A DNA stretch of 64,000 nt, from assembly GCF_003241315.1 (NCBI RefSeq), contig NZ_QFOZ01000001.1, positions 434,001-498,000 of the forward strand, written 5' to 3'. Positions 35,382-44,943 of the stretch are shown piece after piece; within the stretch, counting starts at the first letter, position 1, and every line of letters starts with the position of its first letter. This stretch comes from Lawsonella clevelandensis (lineage in GTDB: Bacteria > Actinomycetota > Actinomycetes > Mycobacteriales > Mycobacteriaceae). The notes below the pieces were generated by a model. The model worked only from the letters and a program-made list of their open reading frames with translations, had not been told where the DNA came from and did not search any database. A program made the position numbers and the translations under genes.

Positions 35382-35566
35382 TGCCACAAGCTCAGGTTTT
35401 TGGTGGTCATGGTAATGGGGGAGAGGATGATGAGTTCGGTGGCGGTCAAACTCATCTACAAGCATCAGTAGATGACACAGATGATCTTCTCGACGAGATT
35501 GACAGCATGCTTGATACCAACGCGGAAGAGTTCGTCATGTCTTTTATTCAAAAAGGCGGAGAGTAA
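35381..35566 (+). CDS. pup: Prokaryotic ubiquitin-like protein Pup
   Basis: Pup is a disordered 61-residue tag that PafA joins to lysines of target proteins. The start overlaps the dop stop. A Gly/Asp/Glu-rich N-terminal half is followed by the helical Mpa-binding segment DDTDDLLDEIDSML and by EEFVMSFIQKGGE. It ends in Gly-Gly-Glu rather than Gly-Gly-Gln, so the reactive C-terminal glutamate is genetically encoded, as in corynebacteria. pafA starts three bases after the stop, whereas mycobacteria have prcB and prcA between. Confidence 0.96.
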   Translation: MPQAQVFGGHGNGGEDDEFGGGQTHLQASVDDTDDLLDEIDSMLDTNAEEFVMSFIQKGGE

Positions 35567-35569
35567 CGC

Positions 35570-36946
35570 ATGCGTCGTCGCATTGCAGGAGTAGAAACTG
35601 AGTACGGTATTGCATGTTTATCGAATGGTAAGCAGTGTCTTACTGCCGATGACATTGCGCATCGCTTTTTCACTCCGGTTATTGAGACTTACCATTCATC
35701 GAATGTTTTTACACGCAATGGTTCTCGTCTCTATCTAGATGTGGGATCTCATCCTGAATACGCCACCTGTGAATGCGACTCCGTTGACCAACTGCTGACC
35801 TATATTCGTGCCGGCGATGAAGAGATGAATAGTCTCGCTATCTGTGCTGAAGAGAATCTTGCCCGCACGGCTGGCAGTGGTGACGTCTATATTTTCAAAA
35901 ATAATACTGATGCTTCCGGTCATTCTTTCGGTTCGCATGAAAACTACCTCATTGAACGAACCGACGATTTTTTCCGAATATCCCAGGCACTTATTCCTTT
36001 TCTCGTTACCCGCCAACTTATTTGTGGCGCTGGTAAAGTCCTGCGCGATCCGCACACGGGGCAAACGTCCTATCGCCTCTCCCAACGCGCAGAGCATGTT
36101 TTTGATGGTGTGTCATCGGCTACTACGCGTTCTCGTCCCATTATTAATACGCGCGATGAGCCGCTTGCGGATTCTTCTCGTTATCGCCGCATGCACGTTA
36201 TTGTGGGCGATTCCTCTATGGCGGAACCCACCACTGCACTCAAACTAGGATCTACCCTCCTCATACTAGAAATGCTGGAAGAGGGGATAGAGGTTTCAGA
36301 CTTTTACCCGCAGGATCCTATTGATGCTATCCGCATCGTATCGCGCGGGTTAGATGGGCAAGCGCCTTTCTTGTTGAAGGCAGGTGGAACAAGTACCGCA
36401 CTTGAGGTTCAGCGGGTGTTCTGCACAGCTGCCGCACACTATCTTGAAACTCGCCCAACAGATGAACAAACGCCACGATATCGGTGGACCATTAATCTAT
36501 GGAACCGTACTCTTGACGCAGTAGAGTCGGGTGATCTCACCCCTATTTCTCGCGATATTGACTGGGTCATTAAGAAATCTCTTCTGGACCGGCAGAGAGA
36601 GCGTTATGGCGTTGATTATGCGGATCCGCGTTGCGCCAAACTGGATCTTATCTACCATGACATTCGCCCTGGACGTGGCATTTTCCCATTACTGGAGTCA
36701 CGTGGACTGATTAACCGACTGACGGACCCTACCGAGGTAGAAAAAGCTCGTACGGTACCACCTGCAACAACTCGCGCTAATATACGCGGACAGTTCGTTA
36801 CCCATTGTTTGGACTCAGGAGTTTCTTTTTCTGCGGACTGGACACATCTTAAGTATGCTTCCTCCCCGTCCACTGAAGTAGAGCTAAATGATCCTTTTGA
36901 GTCCATGACATCCGAGATAAAGTCATTCATTTCACATAGTGGATGA
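35570..36946 (+). CDS. pafA: Pup-protein ligase PafA
   Basis: PafA uses ATP to activate the C-terminal glutamate of Pup and forms an isopeptide bond with substrate lysines. The 458-residue protein shares the glutamine-synthetase-like fold of Dop: RRRIAGVETEYGIACL holds the catalytic and metal Glu residues, SRLYLDVGSHPEYATCEC holds the catalytic Asp region, and INTRDEPLADSSRYRRMHVI follows. A ribosome site (GGCGGAG) lies at the end of pup. The stop overlaps pafB by four bases. Confidence 0.97.
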   Translation: MRRRIAGVETEYGIACLSNGKQCLTADDIAHRFFTPVIETYHSSNVFTRNGSRLYLDVGSHPEYATCECDSVDQLLTYIRAGDEEMNSLAICAEENLARTAGSGDVYIFKNNTDASGHSFGSHENYLIERTDDFFRISQALIPFLVTRQLICGAGKVLRDPHTGQTSYRLSQRAEHVFDGVSSATTRSRPIINTRDEPLADSSRYRRMHVIVGDSSMAEPTTALKLGSTLLILEMLEEGIEVSDFYPQDPIDAIRIVSRGLDGQAPFLLKAGGTSTALEVQRVFCTAAAHYLETRPTDEQTPRYRWTINLWNRTLDAVESGDLTPISRDIDWVIKKSLLDRQRERYGVDYADPRCAKLDLIYHDIRPGRGIFPLLESRGLINRLTDPTEVEKARTVPPATTRANIRGQFVTHCLDSGVSFSADWTHLKYASSPSTEVELNDPFESMTSEIKSFISHSG

Positions 36947-37968
36947 ATTACTATCAAGGTGTGCCTACCTCGAAAATTTCGCCCACAGAGCGGCAGCTCA
37001 ATCTCGTCATCGCTCTTCTCAATACCTCTACCTATCTTACGGCGGAAGAGATACGGCAATCCGTAGCGGGCTACGATGCGCATAATGGGGAAGCCGGTCG
37101 ACAAATGTTTGAGCGGGATAAACAAGTTCTTAAAGAGCTTGGTATTCCCATTAGTGTTGTTACTACTGAGGAAAAATACGGTGTCCCCGGCTACCGTATT
37201 CATAAATCCGACTATCAGTTAGAACCCATGTCGTTTACCTCCGCAGAACGCACTGCTATCAACTTTGCTATGCAGCTGTATAGGGATAAAAAATACGACG
37301 TCTTGCAGCGTGGTTTCGATAAATTACAGCATGACGTTACAGAATCAGGATCCGCATCACGCAATAGTGTTATCGGTACTGATAGAGAGGAACTAGACAA
37401 GCTCACCACGTTGTCGGAGGCAGCATCACAGCACAGTACTGTTGATTTCCTCTACCACACGGCTACAAATATAACGCCGGAACGCCGTATCGTTGAGCCC
37501 TGGGGTGTTGTGGCTGACAATGGACAATGGTATTGCTTAGGATTCGATCGCAAGAGGGAAGCGATGCGGGTTTTTCGGCTTTCCCGTATGACAGGTCCTG
37601 TTGTTGATAGGGATGAACCTGCACACTCTGAACGTCCCCGTATATGCGCCCGCGAGCTACTCCGTCAACAATTGTCATCGGTACGCCGTTACATCTCGGC
37701 AGAAATTGCTACAGATAGTGATATCAGTGAAGAACTGAGTCTGGCAGCTGATCATATAGAGACTTCTGTAGCGAGGAACACAGAGGGAGCCACAGAAGGG
37801 GAGGAAAGACAGAATATTCTTCATTTCACAAACGTCAATTATCAATGGCTGAGAGATATGATTCTCGCCAATACTCCTCATGTTTCTGTTCTGTCTCCGC
37901 AAGACTTAGCTGATGATGTTCATGCTTGTCTTGTTCGTATTGTGAACCGTGGGTCCCACGCGGAATAG
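36943..37968 (+). CDS. pafB: WYL-domain regulator PafB
   Basis: PafB forms with PafC a transcription activator of the mycobacterial LexA-independent DNA-damage response. This 341-residue protein has an N-terminal helix-turn-helix (RQLNLVIALLNTSTYLTAEEI), a WYL domain (TPERRIVEPWGVVADNGQWY, then FDRKREAMRVFRLSRM) and a C-terminal extension. The ATG at 36943 overlaps the pafA stop (ATGA), and pafC begins at the next base after its stop. Despite the name, proven roles are in DNA repair control, not pupylation. It probably responds to single-stranded DNA. Confidence 0.94.
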   Translation: MNYYQGVPTSKISPTERQLNLVIALLNTSTYLTAEEIRQSVAGYDAHNGEAGRQMFERDKQVLKELGIPISVVTTEEKYGVPGYRIHKSDYQLEPMSFTSAERTAINFAMQLYRDKKYDVLQRGFDKLQHDVTESGSASRNSVIGTDREELDKLTTLSEAASQHSTVDFLYHTATNITPERRIVEPWGVVADNGQWYCLGFDRKREAMRVFRLSRMTGPVVDRDEPAHSERPRICARELLRQQLSSVRRYISAEIATDSDISEELSLAADHIETSVARNTEGATEGEERQNILHFTNVNYQWLRDMILANTPHVSVLSPQDLADDVHACLVRIVNRGSHAE

Positions 37969-38901
37969 GTGAAGGTGATGAAATCTTCGGAAAAGATAGC
38001 GCTCGCTCTCGATATCATTCCTTATCTGGTCGACCATAATGGCATTACTAGAGAGGAAGCAGCGCATCATTTTGGTATTACGCCGCGCGAACTTACCTCA
38101 ATTTTAGAAACTGCGGTGTGCTGTGGCGTCCCTGGATACTATGGCGGGGATCTTATCGATATTGATATCTGGGGCAATAACATCTACGTTTACACCGCGC
38201 AAGGGCTAGAGAAGCCGCTACGTTTTACTCCTGCAGAACGTGCCGCGCTTACTCTTGCGTTACGCCAGGTAGAGAAAGTACCAGGCCTTCTTAATAATTC
38301 GGCAGTGGAGAGTGTTCTTGCCAAATTAGGAGAGAATTACGATACAGCAGCTCCTGCTGACATCAGTGGTAGTCCTTCTACTCTTCCGGGACTGGCTGAC
38401 GCTATCACTACTGCTATTGCCGAGCAGAGAATTCTCATCATTGACTACGTGAATGGCACTGGCGAGCGCACTATGAACCGTCAAATTGTGCCATACAAAA
38501 TTAATATTCAGCATGGTTACGCCTATCTTATTGCATGGTCCACTGAGGCTTCGGAACTTCGACAATTCCGGTTAGATAGGATTCTTGACTTTTCTGAAGG
38601 TTCTCCATGGACTGGAAAGAGCCCGGTTACTTCTACAGATATTCAGCTATTTATCGAGAATAAAGCTGCTCCCCACAAAGCGTATATACTGTTACGTACT
38701 GATGCAGTGTGGTTAGTAGAATTACTAGGTATTTCTATTACGGGTAGTACATCCGAAGGACTGTGTGGCACGTTACCGTACTTTTCAGATACTTGGCTTC
38801 TTCAAACTGCACAACAGTATGCAGATTACTTAGTGGTACGTAAACCTGAACAAATAGAAAAGATTGTGGTCGATAGAGCTAGTAAGGCTTTAGCACGCTA
38901 G
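37969..38901 (+). CDS. pafC: WYL-domain regulator PafC
   Basis: The partner of PafB, of similar layout: helix-turn-helix (ALDIIPYLVDHNGITREEAAHHF), then a WYL domain (MNRQIVPYKINIQHGYAYLIAW, RQFRLDRILDF) and a C-terminal extension, 310 residues from GTG 37969. ATG 37978 is an alternative start three codons in. Heterodimer action with PafB is known from mycobacteria, and in some genera the two are fused. The tatA gene follows within 50 bases. Confidence 0.93.
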   Translation: MKVMKSSEKIALALDIIPYLVDHNGITREEAAHHFGITPRELTSILETAVCCGVPGYYGGDLIDIDIWGNNIYVYTAQGLEKPLRFTPAERAALTLALRQVEKVPGLLNNSAVESVLAKLGENYDTAAPADISGSPSTLPGLADAITTAIAEQRILIIDYVNGTGERTMNRQIVPYKINIQHGYAYLIAWSTEASELRQFRLDRILDFSEGSPWTGKSPVTSTDIQLFIENKAAPHKAYILLRTDAVWLVELLGISITGSTSEGLCGTLPYFSDTWLLQTAQQYADYLVVRKPEQIEKIVVDRASKALAR

Positions 38902-38947
38902 ACTGGCGATACAGTGATACTTGTTACCACATTTATTGGAGGGCACC

Positions 38948-39259
38948 GTGAATATCGGTTGGATGGAAATCCTTATTATCCTGCTCGTCGTTATCGTCCT
39001 CTTTGGAGCCGCCAAACTTCCTGAGTTAGCTCGTTCAATGGGCCGCTCTATGCGCATCTTCAAATCCGAAATGAAGGAAATGAAGAATGAAAACGGAAAC
39101 GACAAATCGGACAAGGGATCTCATAAGTCTAAAAAAGATGATCAGATCCAAGCTGATACTATCGTGCAGACAGATGCCATCATTGTAGAATCAGATAGCA
39201 CTAAGGCTGCTGATACTACTGACAAACCAGCGGCGGATCCTACGCCCAAGTCGAAATAG
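38948..39259 (+). CDS. tatA: Twin-arginine translocase subunit TatA
   Basis: TatA assembles the pore-forming part of the Tat system that exports folded proteins. From the GTG at 38948, with GGAGGG four bases upstream, it has 103 residues: a short N-terminus, one membrane helix (MEILIILLVVIVLF), the hinge GAAKLPELARSMGRS, an amphipathic helix, and a charged Lys/Asp-rich tail with several near-repeats. The Phe-Gly pair at the hinge is conserved. It precedes tatC by 33 bases. No tatB is seen here. Confidence 0.95.
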   Translation: MNIGWMEILIILLVVIVLFGAAKLPELARSMGRSMRIFKSEMKEMKNENGNDKSDKGSHKSKKDDQIQADTIVQTDAIIVESDSTKAADTTDKPAADPTPKSK

Positions 39260-39292
39260 ATTTCTCTATTCACGTAGCACGAAGAAATATTC

Positions 39293-40336
39293 TTGGCACC
39301 GAAAAAGCAACGCATCCGCACGCCAGAAGAAAAAATGGCGTTGTCGGAACATTTACGGGAGCTCAGGAAACGCGTCATTATTATTGTCGGGATTCTTTTC
39401 CTGTCGATGATACTTGGCTTTATCTGGTACGACCTTCGTATTGGTAATATTCCTAGCCTCGGTGAAATTCTTAGAGGGCCCTACTGCGCCATCCCTCCAG
39501 AGGGTCGTCTTCAGCTAGGCGATGATAATACCTGCCGGCTCCTTGCGACTGGCCCCTTTGAGCAGTTCATGCTGCGCCTCAAAGTTGGTTCCGTTGCCGG
39601 TATCGTCTTCACAAGCCCTTTCTGGCTATATCAAGTGTGGGCTTTTATCGCGCCAGGTCTCTATAAAAAAGAGAAGAAGTTCGCGCTCCTGTATGTGGGC
39701 GTCGCATCTTTGCTCTTTATCTGTGGTGCTGTACTGGCCTACTTCATTGTGGCCAAAGCTCTGGACTTCCTTCTCAATATGGGCAATAACGTCCAGATTA
39801 CGGCACTTTCTGGTACCCAATATTTCAACTTCATTATCGCCCTTATCGCCATTTTCGGAATAAGTTTCGAACTTCCTCTGCTCATTGTGACTCTCAACAT
39901 TATGGGAGTTGTCAGCTATGAACAGCTTAAGAAATGGCGTCGCGTTGCTATTCTGGCATTATTCTGTTTTGCGGCCTTCGTCACCCCTGGTGGCGACCCT
40001 ATTTCTATGACGGCTTTGGCTCTGACACTAACAGTGCTGCAGGAAATAGCGATTCAGATCTGTCGTGTGCATGACAAACGTAAGAAAAAAGAACGTCCGG
40101 ATTGGCTCGCAACTGATGACGCTGCTGCATCCCCGTTGGAGAGTCCAGATGCAATAACTTCTGATGGAGCTACTACTGAGGGGGAGGAGGTGACGCCTTC
40201 ACCGCTTGCTGCTCCGACCTCTCTACCAGATAATCAACCGCTTTTATCGACCGATATACAGACCTCCGAATGGACCGACATCGATGTAGATGACGAGGAA
40301 CCTTCAGATAATGGATCCAATAACGCTTCACACTAG
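39293..40336 (+). CDS. tatC: Twin-arginine translocase subunit TatC
   Basis: TatC recognises the twin-arginine signal peptide. The protein has six membrane helices after the N-terminal MALSEHLRELRKRV, whose Glu and Leu form the signal-binding site, then FEQFMLRLKV, PFWLYQVWAFIAPGLYKKEKK and the late FAAFVTPGGDPISMTALA. TTG 39293 gives 347 residues; ATG 39335 is another possible start. A hydrophilic Ser/Thr/Glu-rich tail of about 80 residues extends past the last helix, common in actinobacteria. It overlaps the helY frame by up to 47 bases. Confidence 0.94.
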   Translation: MAPKKQRIRTPEEKMALSEHLRELRKRVIIIVGILFLSMILGFIWYDLRIGNIPSLGEILRGPYCAIPPEGRLQLGDDNTCRLLATGPFEQFMLRLKVGSVAGIVFTSPFWLYQVWAFIAPGLYKKEKKFALLYVGVASLLFICGAVLAYFIVAKALDFLLNMGNNVQITALSGTQYFNFIIALIAIFGISFELPLLIVTLNIMGVVSYEQLKKWRRVAILALFCFAAFVTPGGDPISMTALALTLTVLQEIAIQICRVHDKRKKKERPDWLATDDAAASPLESPDAITSDGATTEGEEVTPSPLAAPTSLPDNQPLLSTDIQTSEWTDIDVDDEEPSDNGSNNASH

Positions 40337-42941
40337 ACAAGAAATTCTTGACGCTTTTATGGCGCGTCGTCCCTTTACCCTCGACGAATTTCAGCAGCGC
40401 GCAATTGGGCACATTGCGGAGGGACGCAATGTTATTGTCAGTGCCCCTACGGGTGCTGGGAAAACAGTTATTGCTGAAGCGGCAGCAGTTCTTGCCTTAC
40501 ACCAAGCGGATAAACTTTTTTACACGACTCCCATCAAAGCATTATCGAATCAAAAGTATCGTGACTTCTGTGCACGATGGGGGAAAGATAATGTTGGACT
40601 TCTTACCGGAGATCAGTCCATCAATGGTGATGCTCCCGTTGTCGTCGTGACAACTGAAGTTCTCCGCAACATGCTCTATGCGGAAAGTCCCACTCTTCAT
40701 AAGCTTCGTTACGTTGTTATGGATGAAGTGCATTACCTGTCGGATGCTTTCCGTGGTGCAGTTTGGGAAGAAGTCATTCTTTCTCTCCCCAACACTGTTC
40801 AGCTTATTGCGCTTTCTGCCACTATTGGCAATACCACAGAGTTTGCGAATTGGATTTCTGCAGTAGTGGGGCCAACAAGTGTTGTTACTACAGACTTCCG
40901 TCCAGTTCCACTGACAGCAAATGTGCTGGTGAACTCCACTATTTATCCATTGCTGAACAAAAGTGGAAATGATGTTTCTCGCCATCTGCACAATCGTGTC
41001 GATCGGATACTTCATACTCCGTCACATCACGAACGCTTCCCTAATCGTGTGCGGATTGTAGAGACGCTAGAACGTGAAAACTTACTTCCGGCCATCGACT
41101 TTATTTTCTCTCGTACAGGGTGCGATTCAGCTTTATCGCAATGTGCGCGTTCTCGTCTTACTCTCACGACCAAAAAGGAACGTCAGCATATCTTCCAGTA
41201 CGTAGATGAACACTGCCGACTTCTTTCAGAAGCCGATAGGCAAACTCTGCACTATACACAGTGGCGCTCCAGCTTAGGACGTGGCTTTGCTACCCATCAT
41301 GCGGGCATGCTGCCACTATTTAAGCAGGTTGTTGAAGAACTCTTCAGTAGGGGACTTATCAAAGTAGTTTTTGCAACATCAACTCTATCGTTAGGCATTA
41401 ATATGCCAGCACGTGCTGTTGTTCTTGAAAAACTTACTAAATTCAATGGTGTTAGCCATGAAGAACTTACCAGCAGCCAATTTGCTCAGCTTATTGGTCG
41501 TGCTGGAAGACGCGGCATTGACTCCACCGGGCACGCCATTGTTTATTACACCCCGGATGTTGATCTAGACAATCTAGCAGCGCTTTATCGAGCTGAACCG
41601 TCTCCACTTCAATCTAGCTTTAAAGTGGGTTACAACATGGTTGTTAATCTACTTGCACACCATAGCTACGATGAAGCGCTTGTTCTCCTCCGTCAATCGT
41701 TTGGACAGTACCAAAATGATGCGGCAGTTGTTCTTGCACAGCGCGAGCTTAACCAAGTGGAAAAAGAACTTCATGATATAGAGTCCACTATTTCTCCACA
41801 AATGCTGGACTATCTCACTCTTATTACTCAACTTAATAATGAGACAAAGGCGTGGGAGAAAAGAAAAAATAAGGAATATCCGCGTCCCACAAAAGGTGCA
41901 TTAGCAAAATTACGTCGCGGTGATGTTATCTGTCTTAGTATCCGTAAAAAACCTATTCTTGCGGTAGTTCTTGAACGACCACGCAAGAATAAAATTCTCG
42001 TAGCGACGTCGAACTGGGTTGGAACTGCTCATCTTTCTACTATTCGCCATAATGGAGAAGCACTGGGGCACTTCCACTTAGAGGAAAGGGGAGCTCCTGA
42101 TAACGCGCATACAGTAAAACTGGCACGCCGCGAACTCACTCACAGTAATATACGTATTCCTAAGGATGCTCGACACGAGAAGAATATACGGCCACCTGCA
42201 CATCTCCAGCAGCTACGTCGGGAATTACGACACCACCCGCTACATGGGCACCTTAACCATGCTGAAATTACTGCTCTTAACCGTGAGAGGGCACATCTCC
42301 TCAATCGACAGGAAAACCTTCAGCACCGTATCGAGCATGATGCGGGAACCCTAGCAACAGATTTTACCCATGTGTGCGACGTTCTCCAGTCAGCTGGTTA
42401 TCTTACATCCACGTATGAATTAACTTCTGCAGGAACTCTTTTACGGTCAATATACTGTGAAACAGATCTTATTTGTGCCGAAGCTATTCGTGAACATGCG
42501 TGGGATGGCCTTACTCCTGCGGAGTTGGCCGCTGTTGCGTCAGCAATTACTGGAGAATCTCGGAAAGATACTGACCATTACTGGCCCCCTGCGCAAACAG
42601 AGGTATTGGCGGATACATATACGGATACTCAGCGAATTGCACGCGATATCCATCACTTAGAAAATGATCACGAGTTACTACTTTCTCGGCCTCTCTATGG
42701 TGGACTGACAACAGCAGTTTTCCAATGGGCTAATGGCGCTACCTTGGAAGAATGTCTTACCCTCGCAAAAATGTTTGGTTTAAGTATTACTCCGGGGGAT
42801 TTTGTCCGTCATATCCGGCAAATCATTGATCTTCTTTCACAGTTCATAAAATTAAATACCGACGAGTATCAACACCTCGTAGACTGTTCTTACCAAGCAA
42901 AAAATGCCATACAGCGCGGCATTGTGGCGGAATCGCTGTAA
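40311..42941 (+). CDS. helY: Superfamily 2 RNA helicase HelY
   Basis: HelY is a Ski2/Mtr4-like DEVH-box helicase, thought to act in RNA turnover. Motifs in order are SAPTGAGKTVIAEA, TTPIKALSNQKY, VVMDEVHYLSD, ALSATIGN, THHAGMLPLFK, ATSTLSLGINMPA and QLIGRAGRRGID. A long C-terminal region with an arch-like and a helical domain follows. ATG 40311 gives 876 residues and is favoured by GAGG upstream, although spacing is long; ATG 40290 would give 883. It overlaps tatC, as in the conserved pafC-tatA-tatC-helY order of relatives. Confidence 0.94.
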   Translation: MDPITLHTRQEILDAFMARRPFTLDEFQQRAIGHIAEGRNVIVSAPTGAGKTVIAEAAAVLALHQADKLFYTTPIKALSNQKYRDFCARWGKDNVGLLTGDQSINGDAPVVVVTTEVLRNMLYAESPTLHKLRYVVMDEVHYLSDAFRGAVWEEVILSLPNTVQLIALSATIGNTTEFANWISAVVGPTSVVTTDFRPVPLTANVLVNSTIYPLLNKSGNDVSRHLHNRVDRILHTPSHHERFPNRVRIVETLERENLLPAIDFIFSRTGCDSALSQCARSRLTLTTKKERQHIFQYVDEHCRLLSEADRQTLHYTQWRSSLGRGFATHHAGMLPLFKQVVEELFSRGLIKVVFATSTLSLGINMPARAVVLEKLTKFNGVSHEELTSSQFAQLIGRAGRRGIDSTGHAIVYYTPDVDLDNLAALYRAEPSPLQSSFKVGYNMVVNLLAHHSYDEALVLLRQSFGQYQNDAAVVLAQRELNQVEKELHDIESTISPQMLDYLTLITQLNNETKAWEKRKNKEYPRPTKGALAKLRRGDVICLSIRKKPILAVVLERPRKNKILVATSNWVGTAHLSTIRHNGEALGHFHLEERGAPDNAHTVKLARRELTHSNIRIPKDARHEKNIRPPAHLQQLRRELRHHPLHGHLNHAEITALNRERAHLLNRQENLQHRIEHDAGTLATDFTHVCDVLQSAGYLTSTYELTSAGTLLRSIYCETDLICAEAIREHAWDGLTPAELAAVASAITGESRKDTDHYWPPAQTEVLADTYTDTQRIARDIHHLENDHELLLSRPLYGGLTTAVFQWANGATLEECLTLAKMFGLSITPGDFVRHIRQIIDLLSQFIKLNTDEYQHLVDCSYQAKNAIQRGIVAESL

Positions 42942-42956
42942 AGGAAAGGTGTTCTT

Positions 42957-43715
42957 GTGAAATCTCTGCAGCCTGCAGAAGGCGGAATTCTCGTATTAGG
43001 AGGACGCTCTGAAATTGGCATTGCGCTAGCAAGTCGTCTGTGTAACGGCCGACCGGTCGTTCTTGCACAACGTCCTTCCAATAAGGATGTCGGTGCAGTT
43101 GAGGCACTTTTACGAGGAGGAGCACAGCAGGTTTATACCCTCCAATGGGATGCCCTCAACAATGATGACCTCGTTTCTATTTACGAGAACGCTGAAAAGA
43201 CCTGCGGAATACCTATCAGTACGGTCATCGTGGCTTTCGGCATACTTGGTGATCAGCAGAAAGCTGAGCATGATCCTGCAGAAGTCTTCCGCATCGCTCA
43301 CACTGACTACACCGCTCAAGTTGTTACTATTACTGCTGCAATTGAGTATCTCCGCAAGCACACTCATGGTCTCCTCGTGGCATTTTCATCAATTGCAGGA
43401 TGGCGAGTACGTCGTGGAAATTACGTGTATGGTTCTGCTAAAGCCGGCCTGGATGGTTTCCTTTCCGGGCTTATCGATGCCACTCACAAGGAAAAGGTTA
43501 ATGTCGTCATGGCGCGTCCTGGATTCGTCATTGGCCGTATGACAGCAGGTATGGAGCCTGCCATTATGGCGTCAACAGCAGAAAAGGTTGCAGCCAGCGT
43601 TTACCAGGCAATTTGTTCAGGTAAGCATCGGGTATGGGTGCCTAATAGATTGCGCTTACTAGCCAGTATTATGCCTTTTGTACCTAATTCACTATGGCGG
43701 AGAATGCCTCGGTAA
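42957..43715 (+). CDS. Short-chain dehydrogenase, DprE2-like
   Basis: The 252-residue NAD(P)-dependent reductase has LVLGGRSEIG for the cofactor, SSIAGWRV with the catalytic Ser, and Tyr158-x3-Lys162 in NYVYGSAKAG. GILGDQ and the region around the active site resemble DprE2, which completes epimerisation of decaprenylphosphoryl ribose to arabinose for arabinogalactan. However, DprE1, its usual partner, is not adjacent, so this may be a paralog with another substrate. The start is GTG with AAAGG upstream, 15 bases after helY. It converges with the acyltransferase gene. Confidence 0.83.
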   Translation: MKSLQPAEGGILVLGGRSEIGIALASRLCNGRPVVLAQRPSNKDVGAVEALLRGGAQQVYTLQWDALNNDDLVSIYENAEKTCGIPISTVIVAFGILGDQQKAEHDPAEVFRIAHTDYTAQVVTITAAIEYLRKHTHGLLVAFSSIAGWRVRRGNYVYGSAKAGLDGFLSGLIDATHKEKVNVVMARPGFVIGRMTAGMEPAIMASTAEKVAASVYQAICSGKHRVWVPNRLRLLASIMPFVPNSLWRRMPR

Positions 43716-43722
43716 TAAGGTA

Positions 43723-44943
43723 TTACCGAGCTTTTGGTAGTAGGGAAGAGCGCGGTAGCGTATTGTCCTCAATTATGGTGCACTTTTCTTTCCCATTGGA
43801 TTCTTGTACACACTTTTGTGCTTGAGCTTTCTCTCTTTTCTGCAGACTATTGTCAATCCACTTATTCATCCATTTAAATGTGGGTGGCGTGAAAATATAG
43901 TCAAGACGAGATCCCTTAATCATAAAACGAATAAAAAGTGCGCAACCCGTAACAAAGACAAGTCCAATTATTGGTGACCAGAATTTCATCGAACTGAGAA
44001 CACCTTGTGGGTGAATGAAGAGTTCCCACTCCTTCCACGTTCGCATATCTGTACCAGTGTTGGTGTCAATGTGAGGGAAGATATCTTTGTAAAAAATCCA
44101 TACCAATATTTCGTTAAGAAGATATATTTCCAAGGTGTGGCGGCCAAGGTAGGAAAGTAGCTTACCTATATGCGTGCCATCAAAAGCTACTGCTACAGCG
44201 ACTCCCGCGATAAGCCCGTAACCGATAAGGAAAATATTGGCACATGCACTGGCAAACTCGTTAGTAATGTGCTGATAGCCTCTTTCCATTACAAAGAGGA
44301 GAACGACTAAAAGAACTGCCCAGTACCAACGAATTCGGGATGCAAATCGAAGTACTAGCTGCCGTCCGTAGAGGCCAATGCAATAAGAAGAGAAGTACAT
44401 TGCAAGACGCTTCCACGACCATAATGGTCCGGCTTGTACGCTTGTACCTCCGATAAATGACGCTACCAGTGTTAATAGTATTGAAGCTATGAGCATGTAG
44501 CGGCCACGAACTTTTCTACATACCCAGATAAGGAAGGTAAAGACGAGGAGGGCCATGAGGAACCAAATACCATTCTCAGGGAAGATGATTCCGCGTCCCC
44601 ATTCCTCCCAGAAACCGTCGAGAGAAGTACCTCTGACAAAATGTGAGGAGATGAGGACAACTGCACCCCATATAACGAAGGGGACTCCCCACAGCCATGT
44701 ACGCTTGACGAATAACTCCGCAAAAGTAAAGCGGCGGATTTTAGCAGCGAATAAACCTGACACCATGAAAAAGAGCGGCATCCGCAAATGCACGAGATAG
44801 GAAGAAATCTGGTACCACTGACCTGGAGAACTTCCCGCATCTATGCCACATGTGGATAGGTGGAGGAACACGACCGTAAGGATTGAAATACCTTTTGCAA
44901 TATCAACCCATACGATACGTGGTTTGACAGGCTTATCTTCCAC
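43723..44943 (-). CDS. Acyltransferase-3 family membrane protein
   Basis: A 406-residue polytopic protein with about ten membrane helices. The N-terminal WVDIAKGISILTVVFLHLS carries the conserved His, and LRMPLFFMVSGLFAA the conserved Arg/Pro/Phe, of acyltransferase-3 (OatA/NodX-like) proteins, which move acetyl or succinyl groups onto cell-surface sugars or lipids. SYLGRHTLEIYLLNE is another family motif. The start is GTG with GAGGAGA upstream. The C-terminal tail is basic and cytoplasmic. Acceptor unknown; a wall glycan or glycolipid is plausible given the nearby envelope genes. Confidence 0.9.
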   Translation of the reverse strand: MEDKPVKPRIVWVDIAKGISILTVVFLHLSTCGIDAGSSPGQWYQISSYLVHLRMPLFFMVSGLFAAKIRRFTFAELFVKRTWLWGVPFVIWGAVVLISSHFVRGTSLDGFWEEWGRGIIFPENGIWFLMALLVFTFLIWVCRKVRGRYMLIASILLTLVASFIGGTSVQAGPLWSWKRLAMYFSSYCIGLYGRQLVLRFASRIRWYWAVLLVVLLFVMERGYQHITNEFASACANIFLIGYGLIAGVAVAVAFDGTHIGKLLSYLGRHTLEIYLLNEILVWIFYKDIFPHIDTNTGTDMRTWKEWELFIHPQGVLSSMKFWSPIIGLVFVTGCALFIRFMIKGSRLDYIFTPPTFKWMNKWIDNSLQKREKAQAQKCVQESNGKEKCTIIEDNTLPRSSLLPKAR

